NCBI GenBank assembly: GCA_949317995.1
Contig: OX439044.1
Location: 20,360,641 to 20,424,640 of the forward strand
DNA: 64,000 nucleotides
Direction: 5' to 3'
DNA from: Acholoe squamosa
Taxonomy: Eukaryota; Annelida; Polychaeta; Phyllodocida; Polynoidae
In this document: one piece after another, positions 46,330 to 57,454 of the stretch
Position numbering within the stretch: the first letter of the stretch is position 1
Layout of the letters: each line of letters begins with the position of its first letter
Notes under the pieces: model-generated
Databases searched by the model: none
Seen by the model: only the letters and a program-made list of their open reading frames with translations
What the model was told of the DNA's origin: nothing
Translations under genes and position numbers: made by a program

Positions 46330-47643
46330 CCCGGACCAAAATGCAGTAGAAATGCAGCACTAAAGCAGCTGGGAAACAGTGTGGTGTGACAGTAGTGATT
46401 CAGTGTGAAAGCAGCATCAGAAACAGTATTGTATCAGCATCTACTGTCATTCTACTGCTAAGCACCACAAAACTTGCAGCAGTGTACAGTAGTAGAACAG
46501 TAGTATTAGCAGTATGCAAGCAGTATTGAATCAGTTGTCCCAATTATGTAAATTAGATGGCAGCATTTGAACAGTATCTACTTATTTAATGCTGCATGAC
46601 CATATATGGGGTTGGGGCAGTGTTCAATCAGCACTACTGAATGGCTGCTGCTATAGCAGTAGTTGAGCAGTAGATCATACTGAAAACTACTGCTGGGGGC
46701 AGGTAGAAGCATAAAAGAAGCAGCCGCTGTTCTAGTACTGGCACTACCAATGCCTCTCTAGGTGGTCCTTGCTGGATTTGAACTTGGGATCTTCTGATTA
46801 CTTAACCAACGCATTAGCCCCCTGAGCCACTGCCCCATCAGCTATGTGGAGCGGTTACTACTTCCTAGTAGTGCATGCAAATCATGTAGGAGGGGGCTAG
46901 GGCAGTATTGATTCAGTAGTACTGGGGAACTCTTACCATAGCAAAAGGGTTAGAGTAGACATATGTATAGAGTGCTAATATAGTATTATGCCTTTTGGTT
47001 CACTGATGTTAAGGTGATGAGACAAGCACTTTGCAATTATCAATGATACATGGATACTATATAAAAAAAAAATATGTCATGATGGGGACCAAAAAATTCA
47101 GTATATTTGTACCCTATATAAAGTCAGTGAGTAATTCCTCACTTTCATACACCCCAACATCCATGTGTATCCATTACTGGCACTGAATAAGATATTCATA
47201 TGCAAAGGGGTGAAGTATGCTTGTCTCCACAAACACTGGATAGTTTCATTATTACATTACTGAATCTTTTGATTGCTGTTCACAACCATACTGACATTCA
47301 CACTATGGACTGTCTTAGAAGCATCAGGTAAATAATCCGTGAATGGACAGAGTCATACCAGTAGATGGTCAGTAGACTACTGCATCTATGCTGCTGCACA
47401 GAGTGTATAATTTCTGGAATCTATTAACATTCAGTTGAGAGTCAGTAGACTACTGATTCTAGTCTGAAATGCAGTGCATATTCAGTTGATAGTCAGTACA
47501 CTACTGAGTGTAGACTGAAAATGCAGTGTGGATTCAGCTGTTTCGGAAGTATTTCAGCAGTACCTACTGCAATATGCAGTTGTTGATCAGCATATTCTCA
47601 GTAGCCACTGATAGGAGAAGTAGATACTGCCTTCTGGTCCGGG
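46330..47643 (+). mobile_element. 1.31-kb TIR element with tRNA-like core, copy B
   Basis: A nearly identical reverse-orientation copy of 23945-25255, with ends CCGGACCAAAA / CCGGACCAGAA. It is flanked on both sides by GTACC (46326-46330 and 47643-47647), a likely 5-bp target duplication. The tRNA-like segment is at about 46761-46838 on the minus strand. No transposase. Confidence 0.92.
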
Positions 47644-47649
47644 TACCAT

Positions 47650-50360
47650 AGCTCTTAGATATGTGCAGTTATATAGCGGCACTTGTAGGTCTTCTGCATA
47701 TAAATCTGAAAATCTTGTATATCAGAGCCATTGAGCCCATAAAACACACATTAAATCATATTTATGAGTCGCACCATCGTCATTTTATCAATCCTTGAAT
47801 TGTGAAACACATCTTTGGAGCAAAAAAAGACTAGATATAATGCTGCAGTTGTTTTCAAGTTTATACCCCACGATATTCCATAACATAGAATATTATATGA
47901 TTATTTCTGCTTCAAATCAAACGACAATTCAACTATAGTTCACATAAACAATTTTTATGGTGAGCCTCCCATGCCATCACACACAGGATATGCCCTGGAG
48001 ACCTTACTGGAGCAGTGACAGACAAGGCCCAGCACAGTGCCTGGAGGAACCCGATTTCAGTAATCAGTGTGGACAGAAAGGTCCAGATGTCTGATCTCTA
48101 AAAGCCTAACCTCTCCCCTGATGTGTGACTCTTGCTGGACAAGGCATAAGGGTTGAGTAATCATACTATATCAAGATGGATCCCTTCAAGGGGAATGAAT
48201 AGGGGGTAATGGGTGGACGTAAATAAAATGGGAAGCACTGCTAGATAAGTAACACTGGGGTTGCCAAATCACTGAGGGCACTCTGCTGGTGTTTGATTTG
48301 CCCTCTATGGATAATACACCTTAAGCACAAATCACAAATTTTATCTATTAAAGGCTACGAAATCTATTGTCCCTTCATTCTAAAGGAAAACTATAGATAA
48401 ACACACATGTCACCCCTACGGCTTCCTGATCTACTTCCGCCTTTGGTGACGTTACGTCATCATGAGCTTGGGCTCGACCTATTGGCACCAGTTGGCTGGT
48501 ATCCAGGCCAAACAGCATAATACTGCAGCTTACAACTGTTATCAGTCGGTACCAGTGTATGGACAATAGGTGGTCACTAGCTGGGGGGGGGGTCTGATAT
48601 TAGGATTTATTGATAATGTGCCACAGTATTGTTGCCGATTCTTGCATAGTATATACACGATACGTCATTTTTATCATAGCAATATGAATCCTTGGCGACA
48701 TTATTATTGTCTACAGACGGTGGACCTCCAAAGAAGTAGGACCACTTTATCCCAAGTCCTTTTTATTTTATTCAGACATATACAGGCCTGTAAGCTCTCG
48801 AGACTGTGTAGCTATATTTAAATGATTTGGCAGTAACTCCCCAAGTCTCTGAACGTGTTTATATGTAAGGCTTAACACTAGAAAGAAAAATGTATGTTCC
48901 AACTTCCACGATTTATACATAAATGAACATTTCCTGATTTTAAACAATTGCCCCAATAGAGCTCCAATATTTTGTTCAATTCTTTGATATAAAGCTATGT
49001 GTTATGGTTAATGAAGTGCCTTCAATACAGTGACAGTCTTCATGGTGATCTGTCAACTTCAGTCACCCTATCTGTGAGAGCAATCTTGTTTTAATTATTC
49101 TAATCAGTTCTACACACAGAGCCATGACACCCAATTCTAAACACTCTGTAGTTACCCTGGAGATGATGAGCAGATCTTGATAAGCAACAATAGATAAGTA
49201 ACTGATGATGATGTAGTATCGTAAGTATGGATGAAGCAATGACAGGACTTCAGCCAGGTTTAAGTGGAGGTTGTATCTACCAGGAGCCAATCCTAACCAT
49301 GGACCAATCTATAACTTGTGTCATATCATATAATAAGTACTGACACATAACAAGTGCCATGAAGTGATTCTGGGCATCAGTGCTACCACTCTCCTACAGG
49401 ACAAGATAGCAAATGCCGATGTCTTTTATTTCCCAATTGCATGCTGGTGCACAGAGCAATGTTGATCCTGAAGATCCTACAATGTCCAGTGCAAATAGCC
49501 AATGCTTGACATGTGGACATTCATGGGATCAACAAATTCACTTAACTGACATTCCCCAATGTCCATCGAACTAAGCCCTTAATTAACGCCTTTGTATAGA
49601 GACAGCCACTGAGAGCCATAATGCTTAATACAATAAGTGAACTAGGAGTATTAGATTCTGGTAAGCCTCCTGTTTGTGTTGGGGTAGACTGGACATGGTT
49701 GTCAGTGGACAACAAGCTGTTCTATAGGGATTCATGACAGGGTATGGCTCTCATTGGGTAGACTGGTGGGAATGGTGGGGGCTCAGAGGGGTTGAGGTTG
49801 TCAGGTGATGGTCATTAGATTTGTAGAGTTTAGAGTGGAGACCAGTACTAACTACGGTCTAACATTTCTGGTCAGGTTTTATCCTTCTTGAAGACCAATT
49901 GATGCCTCATCATCTTCCCGCACTCTTCATCTTTCCGAAGATGGGTCTCAGATCTCAGACCCGGTATGCCCACTAGGCCCACGTGAAGTGCCCACAAATA
50001 TCTTGGCTCGATTTTAACCTGATTAAAAAGTGAATTTAAGCTACTCAAGACGACGCAAAGCATGCGCTGAGAGTTTTTCAGGTAGGCCTAGGTCCTAAAG
50101 GCCCCTACTTGGGAATAAAACCTTTAAGCTCATTTTCCAGACTGAAGGTAGTCTCCCCCTAGGCGATACAGATGGAAAGAGCTAGTTTTCTTGTGGACCA
50201 AAACAACACCCTGACAATGCTGAATTGATTTATTTGGCGGGGATCTGAAAAGACAACCTGCCAATTAATTACTATGCATGGGATTTTTCTAAAATGTCTA
50301 AGGATAGGGCATTGCCCTAAAATGATCTATGGGCAACTGTCTTCTATGTGCTATGCTAAA
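47650..50360. other. Non-coding stretch, nothing recognised
   Basis: A G-run lies near 48583-48592. The minus-strand frame at 48375-48566 has no domain likeness. No ankyrin exon found. Confidence 0.45.
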
Positions 50361-50364
50361 CTAT

Positions 50365-51440
50365 GCTTTAACTAATTGCTGACAAATAGTGAGTATTTAC
50401 TGACATATATTGAATAGTTGCTCACAAATACTGCATTATTACCGACATAGGAAGAGGTACTGGCATATATTGACTGAATGCTGACAAAAAGTGAGTAAAA
50501 TATTGACATTTATTGACTAATTGCTGACAAATTGTATGTAAATACTGACATGTGTTGACTAATTTCTGATATCTAGTGACTAAGTACTGACATATCCTGA
50601 ATAATTGCTGACAAAGAGTGAGTAATTACTGACATATATTGACTATTTGTGATAAATAGTGAATAATTACTGACATATATTGACTAATTGCTGAAAAAGA
50701 GTGAGTAATTACTGACATATATTGACTAATTTCTGATAAGTTGTGAGCAATTACTGACATATATCGACTAATTGCTGACAAAAAGTGAGTAATTACTAAT
50801 ATATATTGAATGATTACTGACAAATAGTGAGCAATTACTGACATATAGACTAATTGCTGACAAATAGTGGGCAGTTACTAACATATATTAACTAAATGCT
50901 GATAAAATGTAAGTAACTACTACCATGTATTGATTAATTGCTGACAAATAGTGAATAATTACTAACATAATTATATTAACTAATTGCTGACAAATAGTCC
51001 ATATATACTGACATATTTTGACACATACCAGTCAAGGCAGGATGCACAATTTCTCTGTTATATATTGACTAAATTCTGACAGATTGTGAGTAAATACTGA
51101 CATGTATTGACAATTGCTAATATAGAGTGACGTAGTACTGACATATATTGATTAATTGCTGACAAATTGTGAGTAAAATTATACTGATATATATTGACGA
51201 ATTGTTGACAAATAATGATGAATTACTAGTGCTGACAAATAGTGAGTAAATACTGACATTTATTGATTAACTACTATCATGTATTGACTAATTGCTGACA
51301 AATAATGAGTAATTACTGACATATATTGACAAATTGCTGACAAATAGTCCATAAATACTGACATATTTTGACTAATATCTGACAAATTGTGAGAAAGGGA
51401 GGATGCACAATTGAATCAATGGCTATTCCTGGGTTATATA
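50365..51440 (-). repeat. Degenerate minisatellite with two-part 41-bp unit
   Basis: Roughly 25 copies of a unit built from two related 20-21-bp halves, ACTGACATATATTGACTAATT and GCTGACAAATAGTGAGTAATT. Copies are diverged and vary in length, so the array is old or under little homogenisation. A short AGGATGCACAATT insertion recurs at 51.04 and 51.39 kb. Confidence 0.9.
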
Positions 51441-51449
51441 TTGGGCTGT

Positions 51450-52951
51450 GTGGGTTGTGTTTATATGTATATTAATGTGGTATAAGTTGTGTAGTTATTA
51501 TCAGCTCACTCCGCTATTCTCACGTATTTGGGAAGACTAACTCTAGTGGTATGATGTTGGCTCAGCCCATCCTTTTAACCAACACCAAGACGCCGATACA
51601 AGTCACCATTTATTGTTCATTGGTTATTCACAGTTACAGCTGATGATGAGTCCACTCATGGTTGTACAGCTTCAACGACATCAGTCTATTCATACAAGCA
51701 GTTCATGTTTAACAATCCGATGCTACTGGAGAGGTATAAGTGCCATAGAGATCCTGCTCAATCCGTTCTTACATTGGCTAAGTGTAATACTAAATATTAA
51801 ACGGCTTCATCCTCGTCTACTCCAGGAGTATGTGTTGCCTCCTCGGCTGCTCCCACCATACTAACTCCTCCCTATCTCTTACCAACCCCTCACACCTCTC
51901 AGACGCCGGTGTTTGGCTCACCCGTATTCCCCCCTCCCTCTCTACAGAATCTACCTGACCAGATCTCGCCGACTCCCCTCCGTCTACACATTCCACAGCC
52001 TACCATAAACTCTATACTACCATAAACCCTATACAGGACTCCCATAGCACTCTCCCATATAGCATATAATAAATACACACATAATGCAGCATACAATAAA
52101 TACCTCCACAAGTGTACCCTGTTATACCCGTTCATTATAATTATTGGCTATTGATGACAAAACAGGTGCGGGCGCTCCCCTCTTGTGACGCGAGTCACAC
52201 CAATTGTCAAGCATAAATTATGCTTGAATACATCTTATGTATTGTTTTGTCACTAATACCTGAGGTAATCATCGTTATTATATTATACATTTCAATATTT
52301 ATTTATGTACATACATATGCAACACACTTATATAATACCATGCATTATTATTATATATATTTTCCACACTGCATTGGTGACTTATTCTTAGCGCAAACTT
52401 GTCCTCTAACATATACTTTATTATTACAATTCTCTCATTTCTTGATTCTCAATTTGTTTTTCTTTCCTTTGTTATTTATTTTACTCATTCACTCGCCTTT
52501 ACTAAGCACTTTGTCCCATTCTATGTTTATATATTCTTTTTACTATCCTTACCCGGGAGTCGACACCAGTTGCACCCAATCGGGCCAATAAATCTCCTTA
52601 CATCTGTCAACTCCTTGTTCCGAAACGTTCCCCTCTATCTACCCTTTGCCCCAAGCATCACTCTAAAACACACTCTAACGCGTCTTGGGTTACACCTGGC
52701 AACCTTTTACTTAACTCACGCGTGCACAGCTTGTCAACGAGTATATACATCAGAAATCTTTTCACTTGCCACATTACGTCGTAGTTAGTGTCTCATTAGT
52801 TGGTTGTACATTTAAATTACAGTTTCTTTTAGCTATATTATCTTACTTAATAATATACACTGGCACCATTCCCAGACATTATATCAATTCATTTGTAGAT
52901 AGTCTTTGTATTGTCTATTCCATCCTTTCGTCTCACGCCAGCTGCACGATA
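51450..52951 (-). repeat. Probable 3' LTR region (boundaries unresolved)
   Basis: Inferred from position after env and the purine tract, plus the AATAAA signal on the element strand. The partner LTR is off the window, so it cannot be confirmed. A near-palindrome AAGCATAAATTATGCTT lies at 52213-52229. Confidence 0.35.
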
Positions 52952-53039
52952 TCTTTCTCCCCCCCCCCTTTTTCTCATGTCCTGCCACCGTCTATGTCAA
53001 GTCTCTATCATGATGGCGTTTTATTCATCACCTTCAGTC

Positions 53040-55883
53040 TCATTCATTCAGGTCCACGTACACCGATGACGATCCCGTCCTGGGCTCTTGACCTCGCAAA
53101 GCCACGTTCACCGACTCTTTATGACCCTTGTTTACTGAATATGATACAGCCGTAGCCCCATATGATTCTCCAGGTACTTCTGGTAACTGTCTTGATCTTC
53201 TTAACTGAGCCATGGCTCTGGCATGTCCCGTGTCAGATAACTGATGTGTATTTATCTCTCTGTTCCTTATTGGTGTCCAGCCCGCCGCTGATATCATCGG
53301 TATCTCTAGTGGTACACCTGTCGCCAGGCCCCCACTATACCTAATCAATCTTGTCATCACCGTAAATCCATAGTCACCGTTCAGTATCCCTGCTAATTTC
53401 TTTGACACCTTCACAGTGGCCGGTAATGGCAATGGCACTGCGTTTTCCGCCGTTGCCATCTCAGTGGAATATAACACTCGACCCCACTGCACTGTAGCTA
53501 TGTACTTCGGGCACGAATAGCTTATTGCTACGTCTCTAATAAGAGCCTGTTCTGCTGGTCTTTGAAATACCTGGTCCAAAGGCATTAGACTCTCCCCCAA
53601 TGGTATTATTTCTGTGATCTCTTTAGTTGCCACCTGTAGATACAGTCCATCCACTGGTTGAAGCCTCTTTAGTTGTCGCACTTTCCTCACCAGTAACGCT
53701 ATTATTATTATCAGTACTATCAATATCAATGATAACATAGCTATTGTCGTTTTGTGTTCCGGATCTTCTTCCTCATAATTACCTCCGACATCTTCACCGT
53801 ATTTTTCATAGTCCCAAGTTTCTAGACTCCTTATTCTCATAGGCATTCTTGCTAATATGTATGCCATTAATAGTCTTTTTAAACAAAAATATTGTACCAC
53901 CATCAGAGTCATAACAATCACCCCTGCAATCATTATTGGTGAATAATCCCATAGTGATTCAGTAGGAAAATGGCCTCCACCACTCATGCCATCCAAATCA
54001 GGTAATGCCGATCCGTCTTCCATTGCACTCACCAAATTCTTCAGATTGACAGCTGCTGGCGACTGTTGTATCCTAGCCTTGTGCTTCATTTTGGTCTTTA
54101 CTAATTTTGGCAACACTTCATCTTGCAATACCTCTACAGTTTCACCATTTAATACGGCCTTTATCCATGTCAATTTCTTAACGCTGTTCATTTGTAGCAA
54201 ATCGTTATTTACAAAAGTCACATTAGTTTCCATGTTCACATGACCACATCCTGCCAAACTGTAAGGCATCCACGCCCCGGCAGTCATGAATGCGCAATCA
54301 CACCCAATGTTCAATATGGCGTAATGATGCATGTTCACCTTAACAGGTGGGCTTGACTGACACATCAATTGACCTTGTATGTCGGGTCCCGATACCAAAG
54401 TACGACCCTTTCCCAGTGCTATCGCAAATGAAGGAAAATTTGGTTGCACTATATAGTTGATCTCACATGTTTCTGCTATGGCCACCTTGTCATTTCTTAT
54501 TAGTGCCGCCATGCACCCTCGCTCGGCTATTTTTCTCATGTGTGGAATATCTGGGCATACTGCTATTGAGTTGCCATGGCAACGCGCCCAATTCACCACT
54601 GGCTCTGATATATAATACCGCCCATTCTTTGATATGGCTACTTCTGATGGCAATCCCTCTATTCTCGTCCCGTCAGCTTCTTTATTGGCCAGCCGCACTG
54701 GTACTGGAAACACCTTTACAGAGTATACACAAAATATGTGTTCCTCTGACACCACCGGAATCCTTATCTGCATTTTTACACGACCTTGGTGCTGATATAC
54801 TCGCACCACACTATTATCATAGTAATATTCCGGATCAGTAAAAGCGACTCTAAATCGTGGGTACGTAGCCTTTAGATATACTTCAGTGTTGATTATAGCT
54901 TCTTTCAAATCTTCTCTAGTGACCAATTTTGAGGATAGTTTTCTTCGTGATGCCAATCTTACCTCAGCTGCCATATCCTTTATCTCAATGAGTTCATTTA
55001 ATAAATGTATAATATACCCCCATTTGACCCTTGTCAGCAGGCTTTCATGGTTGTATACAATGGATAGTTCATATAATGCCACACTGTGCATAGTTTGAGT
55101 TCTTTCCAGCAACTTCCGTCTCTTCAATGATATCTTAGCCATTTCATACAATTGTAACTGTCTATCAGCCAACTCTCCCACTTCCGCCATGACGTCCTCC
55201 AAGCCATTGCTAGTACTTGTGGCCAATGTTTTAATAACATCACGCATCTTATAATATGATGTCTTCAGTAATTGAATATCCTTTTCATTTCTGGCTACAT
55301 CATCAGCTCTCCCAGTGCCAAAAATATAGTACGACAACTCTCCTATAATATTTAGACCCGGTATACCTGCTCTCTTAGACCTTTTGACTTGTTGTTGTTC
55401 AGGTATGTTTTCCATCAGCTTTTCCACTTCCTCCTCTCTGGCCTGTATTAATTTTCTAATAATTTGATTCAGCCATTCTTCTTTCTGTTTGATGTTGTCA
55501 CAGGTATCTTCAAATAATAAGGTTCTGTTATGATGTTGAATATCACACATAACCTGCATATTCTTCACACATTGTTCATAAATACTTTCCATTTCCGGCT
55601 CTGGTAATCTATCTGGTATCTCTAATACAAACACTTGTGACACATGATTGTGCTCAGCCGTAGAAATACGTCTACCAGGTTGCAAAATGACACCTAATTC
55701 GGCTCTCTCTAAAGTCTCGAAAGTGTGCCTTCCAGCATCTACCACACCCCACAAGGAACATAAGACACATAGTATAGTTAGCCACGCCATTTCCTTCTTA
55801 TTATGGCTTCCGGTTACAGTTCGAGTTGGGCTACTACGACTCCTAACTGATCGCTCCTGGAATTTTTTATGGATCTTGAACAC
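53040..55883 (-). CDS. Envelope-like glycoprotein ORF of the retroelement (947 codons)
   Basis: A hydrophobic signal-like segment lies near residues 32-50, so an internal Met at about residue 32 is the natural start. A polybasic RSKR site is followed by a hydrophobic glycine-containing stretch, then helical regions, a Cys-rich middle and two hydrophobic membrane-like segments toward the C-terminus. This layout fits class I fusion proteins of the baculovirus F type carried by errantivirus-like gypsy elements. The frame looks whole. It is treated here as a virus-derived fossil. Confidence 0.7.
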   Translation of the reverse strand: MFKIHKKFQERSVRSRSSPTRTVTGSHNKKEMAWLTILCVLCSLWGVVDAGRHTFETLERAELGVILQPGRRISTAEHNHVSQVFVLEIPDRLPEPEMESIYEQCVKNMQVMCDIQHHNRTLLFEDTCDNIKQKEEWLNQIIRKLIQAREEEVEKLMENIPEQQQVKRSKRAGIPGLNIIGELSYYIFGTGRADDVARNEKDIQLLKTSYYKMRDVIKTLATSTSNGLEDVMAEVGELADRQLQLYEMAKISLKRRKLLERTQTMHSVALYELSIVYNHESLLTRVKWGYIIHLLNELIEIKDMAAEVRLASRRKLSSKLVTREDLKEAIINTEVYLKATYPRFRVAFTDPEYYYDNSVVRVYQHQGRVKMQIRIPVVSEEHIFCVYSVKVFPVPVRLANKEADGTRIEGLPSEVAISKNGRYYISEPVVNWARCHGNSIAVCPDIPHMRKIAERGCMAALIRNDKVAIAETCEINYIVQPNFPSFAIALGKGRTLVSGPDIQGQLMCQSSPPVKVNMHHYAILNIGCDCAFMTAGAWMPYSLAGCGHVNMETNVTFVNNDLLQMNSVKKLTWIKAVLNGETVEVLQDEVLPKLVKTKMKHKARIQQSPAAVNLKNLVSAMEDGSALPDLDGMSGGGHFPTESLWDYSPIMIAGVIVMTLMVVQYFCLKRLLMAYILARMPMRIRSLETWDYEKYGEDVGGNYEEEDPEHKTTIAMLSLILIVLIIIIALLVRKVRQLKRLQPVDGLYLQVATKEITEIIPLGESLMPLDQVFQRPAEQALIRDVAISYSCPKYIATVQWGRVLYSTEMATAENAVPLPLPATVKVSKKLAGILNGDYGFTVMTRLIRYSGGLATGVPLEIPMISAAGWTPIRNREINTHQLSDTGHARAMAQLRRSRQLPEVPGESYGATAVSYSVNKGHKESVNVALRGQEPRTGSSSVYVDLNE

Positions 55884-56197
55884 TTAATAAGCCCTATCGT
55901 GTCAGATAGTTCACCAGTTCATGACCCTTTTACCCCTTCCTGTATATATTTTCCCGTCACTCTGAACACGTGTGCCTTCCTCTCCTATCTAGCTGTACGT
56001 CTCTTCCATCTGATAACACCAATTTATTGGATTGGAGTCTTTGTCTCAGCGACTCCTCCTAATGTGCCCTCAATTTTTTTTTACTATAGTTTTCACTATA
56101 TTTTTGTTTTCTTATTTCAACTTCCCATCCCCTTTGGTTAGATACCTAGAATTAAATTCTCAGTCGATGCTTGACTTCCACCCTGTTCGCACTGAAG

Positions 56198-57454
56198 ATG
56201 GCTAGCTATTCCAGCGTTTCTGTCAATGGCGCACTCGTCTATCTCCCGATAGATCGTCTCCAGCCCGGCTTCACCTACATCGTCGGCTGCAGAGACCTGT
56301 CCTCCACAGATGCTAACGTTACTCCGTGCATGCTAGTAGGCACCGGACCGCAAGGCGCGACCATGCCCTCACACACCACCATTCGAGATCATCTACGCTT
56401 AGCTTGTAACATGACTGATATGACACTGCGCGTCATCCACCTGGATGGGATGCCCGATCCCAGTTACCGCCTGCAATCAACTGCTGCTGTTCCACCTATT
56501 CCTACTCCTGCTTATCAACCAGCTTATGTCGACATCACTCCGCCTCCAGTCAACCCTACCACTCCTTTCGTGCCACCTTGGAATCCCACTCTGATGTCGC
56601 CCATAGGTGCGCGTCCCACCTATAGCGCTATAGTGCCTGCTACCTCTGCTCCAAGCCTCGCATCCACCTTTACCTCCAATGCGCTACCAACTTGCACAGC
56701 GACCCTTCCTCTACGAGTGGACACCTCCCACCAATATTCTCTGCCTGCCAACTTCGCTGTGTCATCAACTTCTCGTCCATTGCCACCTCAGCATCACTCT
56801 TCATATGTAGACTACAATGTGTTTTCTCACCTTCCTGCTACTTCCGGTGTTTCGCCCTTACCATACACACCGTTGCTAACCACCACTGCACCTCTGACGT
56901 CCAGAACAACCCTAACATCCACATTTACCTATTCTGCCGCTGCTTCTCGTCCCTTTTCTACTACCAGCGCCACTACTTCCGGTCAGTTTCCTGCTGTATC
57001 TTCATTAATGATGCCTCACATCACCATCCGAGCTGCTCCAGCTGCAGATGCCCGCTCCACCTCGGCTTCTAGGTCTCCGCCTTCCTGTCTACATACGCCC
57101 GCTCTGGCCCTGACCTCTTCCACTTCCGGTCAGTTTACTTCATCTTCATCCACTGCAGCTTCACTTCCACACCTTCCAGTAATGTCGCCCTCGTTCTGGA
57201 GTACTCTGGCTATCTCACCTGGACATCCACCCTTCTCACCGTTGACCTGTCATTCCAGCACCATGGCCTCTTCCTCACGACTGACTCACAGTTCTTCTAC
57301 CATCATATCTCTCTTGACATCTTCATCTGCTACCACTACGCGACATCATCCCTATCAGCTTCCTGCCAGACCACAAACCTCCCGTTCTTCTAATCTTGGA
57401 GGTCCTATCCTTCCAACATTGGCTTCCCCAGCTTCTACCCTCTCGCAGAAGTAA
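56198..57454 (+). CDS. Opposite-strand Pro/Ser/Thr-rich ORF within the retroelement
   Basis: A 419-codon frame with a good initiation context (AAGATGG). It runs against the direction of pol and env and fills a gap where the element strand has no long frame. The first 95 or so residues look folded (SVNGALVYLPIDRL, GFTYIVGCRDL, LRVIHLDGMPDP). The rest is a low-complexity Pro/Ser/Thr tail of the mucin-like kind. The frame ends inside a strong donor-like GTAAGT, so the transcript may be spliced. I recognise no family. It could be an antisense accessory gene, as in plant Tat-lineage elements or HTLV-1 HBZ, a captured gene, or a nested element. Confidence 0.55.
   Translation: MASYSSVSVNGALVYLPIDRLQPGFTYIVGCRDLSSTDANVTPCMLVGTGPQGATMPSHTTIRDHLRLACNMTDMTLRVIHLDGMPDPSYRLQSTAAVPPIPTPAYQPAYVDITPPPVNPTTPFVPPWNPTLMSPIGARPTYSAIVPATSAPSLASTFTSNALPTCTATLPLRVDTSHQYSLPANFAVSSTSRPLPPQHHSSYVDYNVFSHLPATSGVSPLPYTPLLTTTAPLTSRTTLTSTFTYSAAASRPFSTTSATTSGQFPAVSSLMMPHITIRAAPAADARSTSASRSPPSCLHTPALALTSSTSGQFTSSSSTAASLPHLPVMSPSFWSTLAISPGHPPFSPLTCHSSTMASSSRLTHSSSTIISLLTSSSATTTRHHPYQLPARPQTSRSSNLGGPILPTLASPASTLSQK

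Noticed and set aside
50365-51440. CRISPR-like array
   Set aside because: Units are degenerate and contiguous with no unique spacers, in a eukaryotic context; it is a minisatellite.
53162-55887. Plus-strand frames opposite the env-like ORF
   Set aside because: Shadows of the long minus-strand frame.
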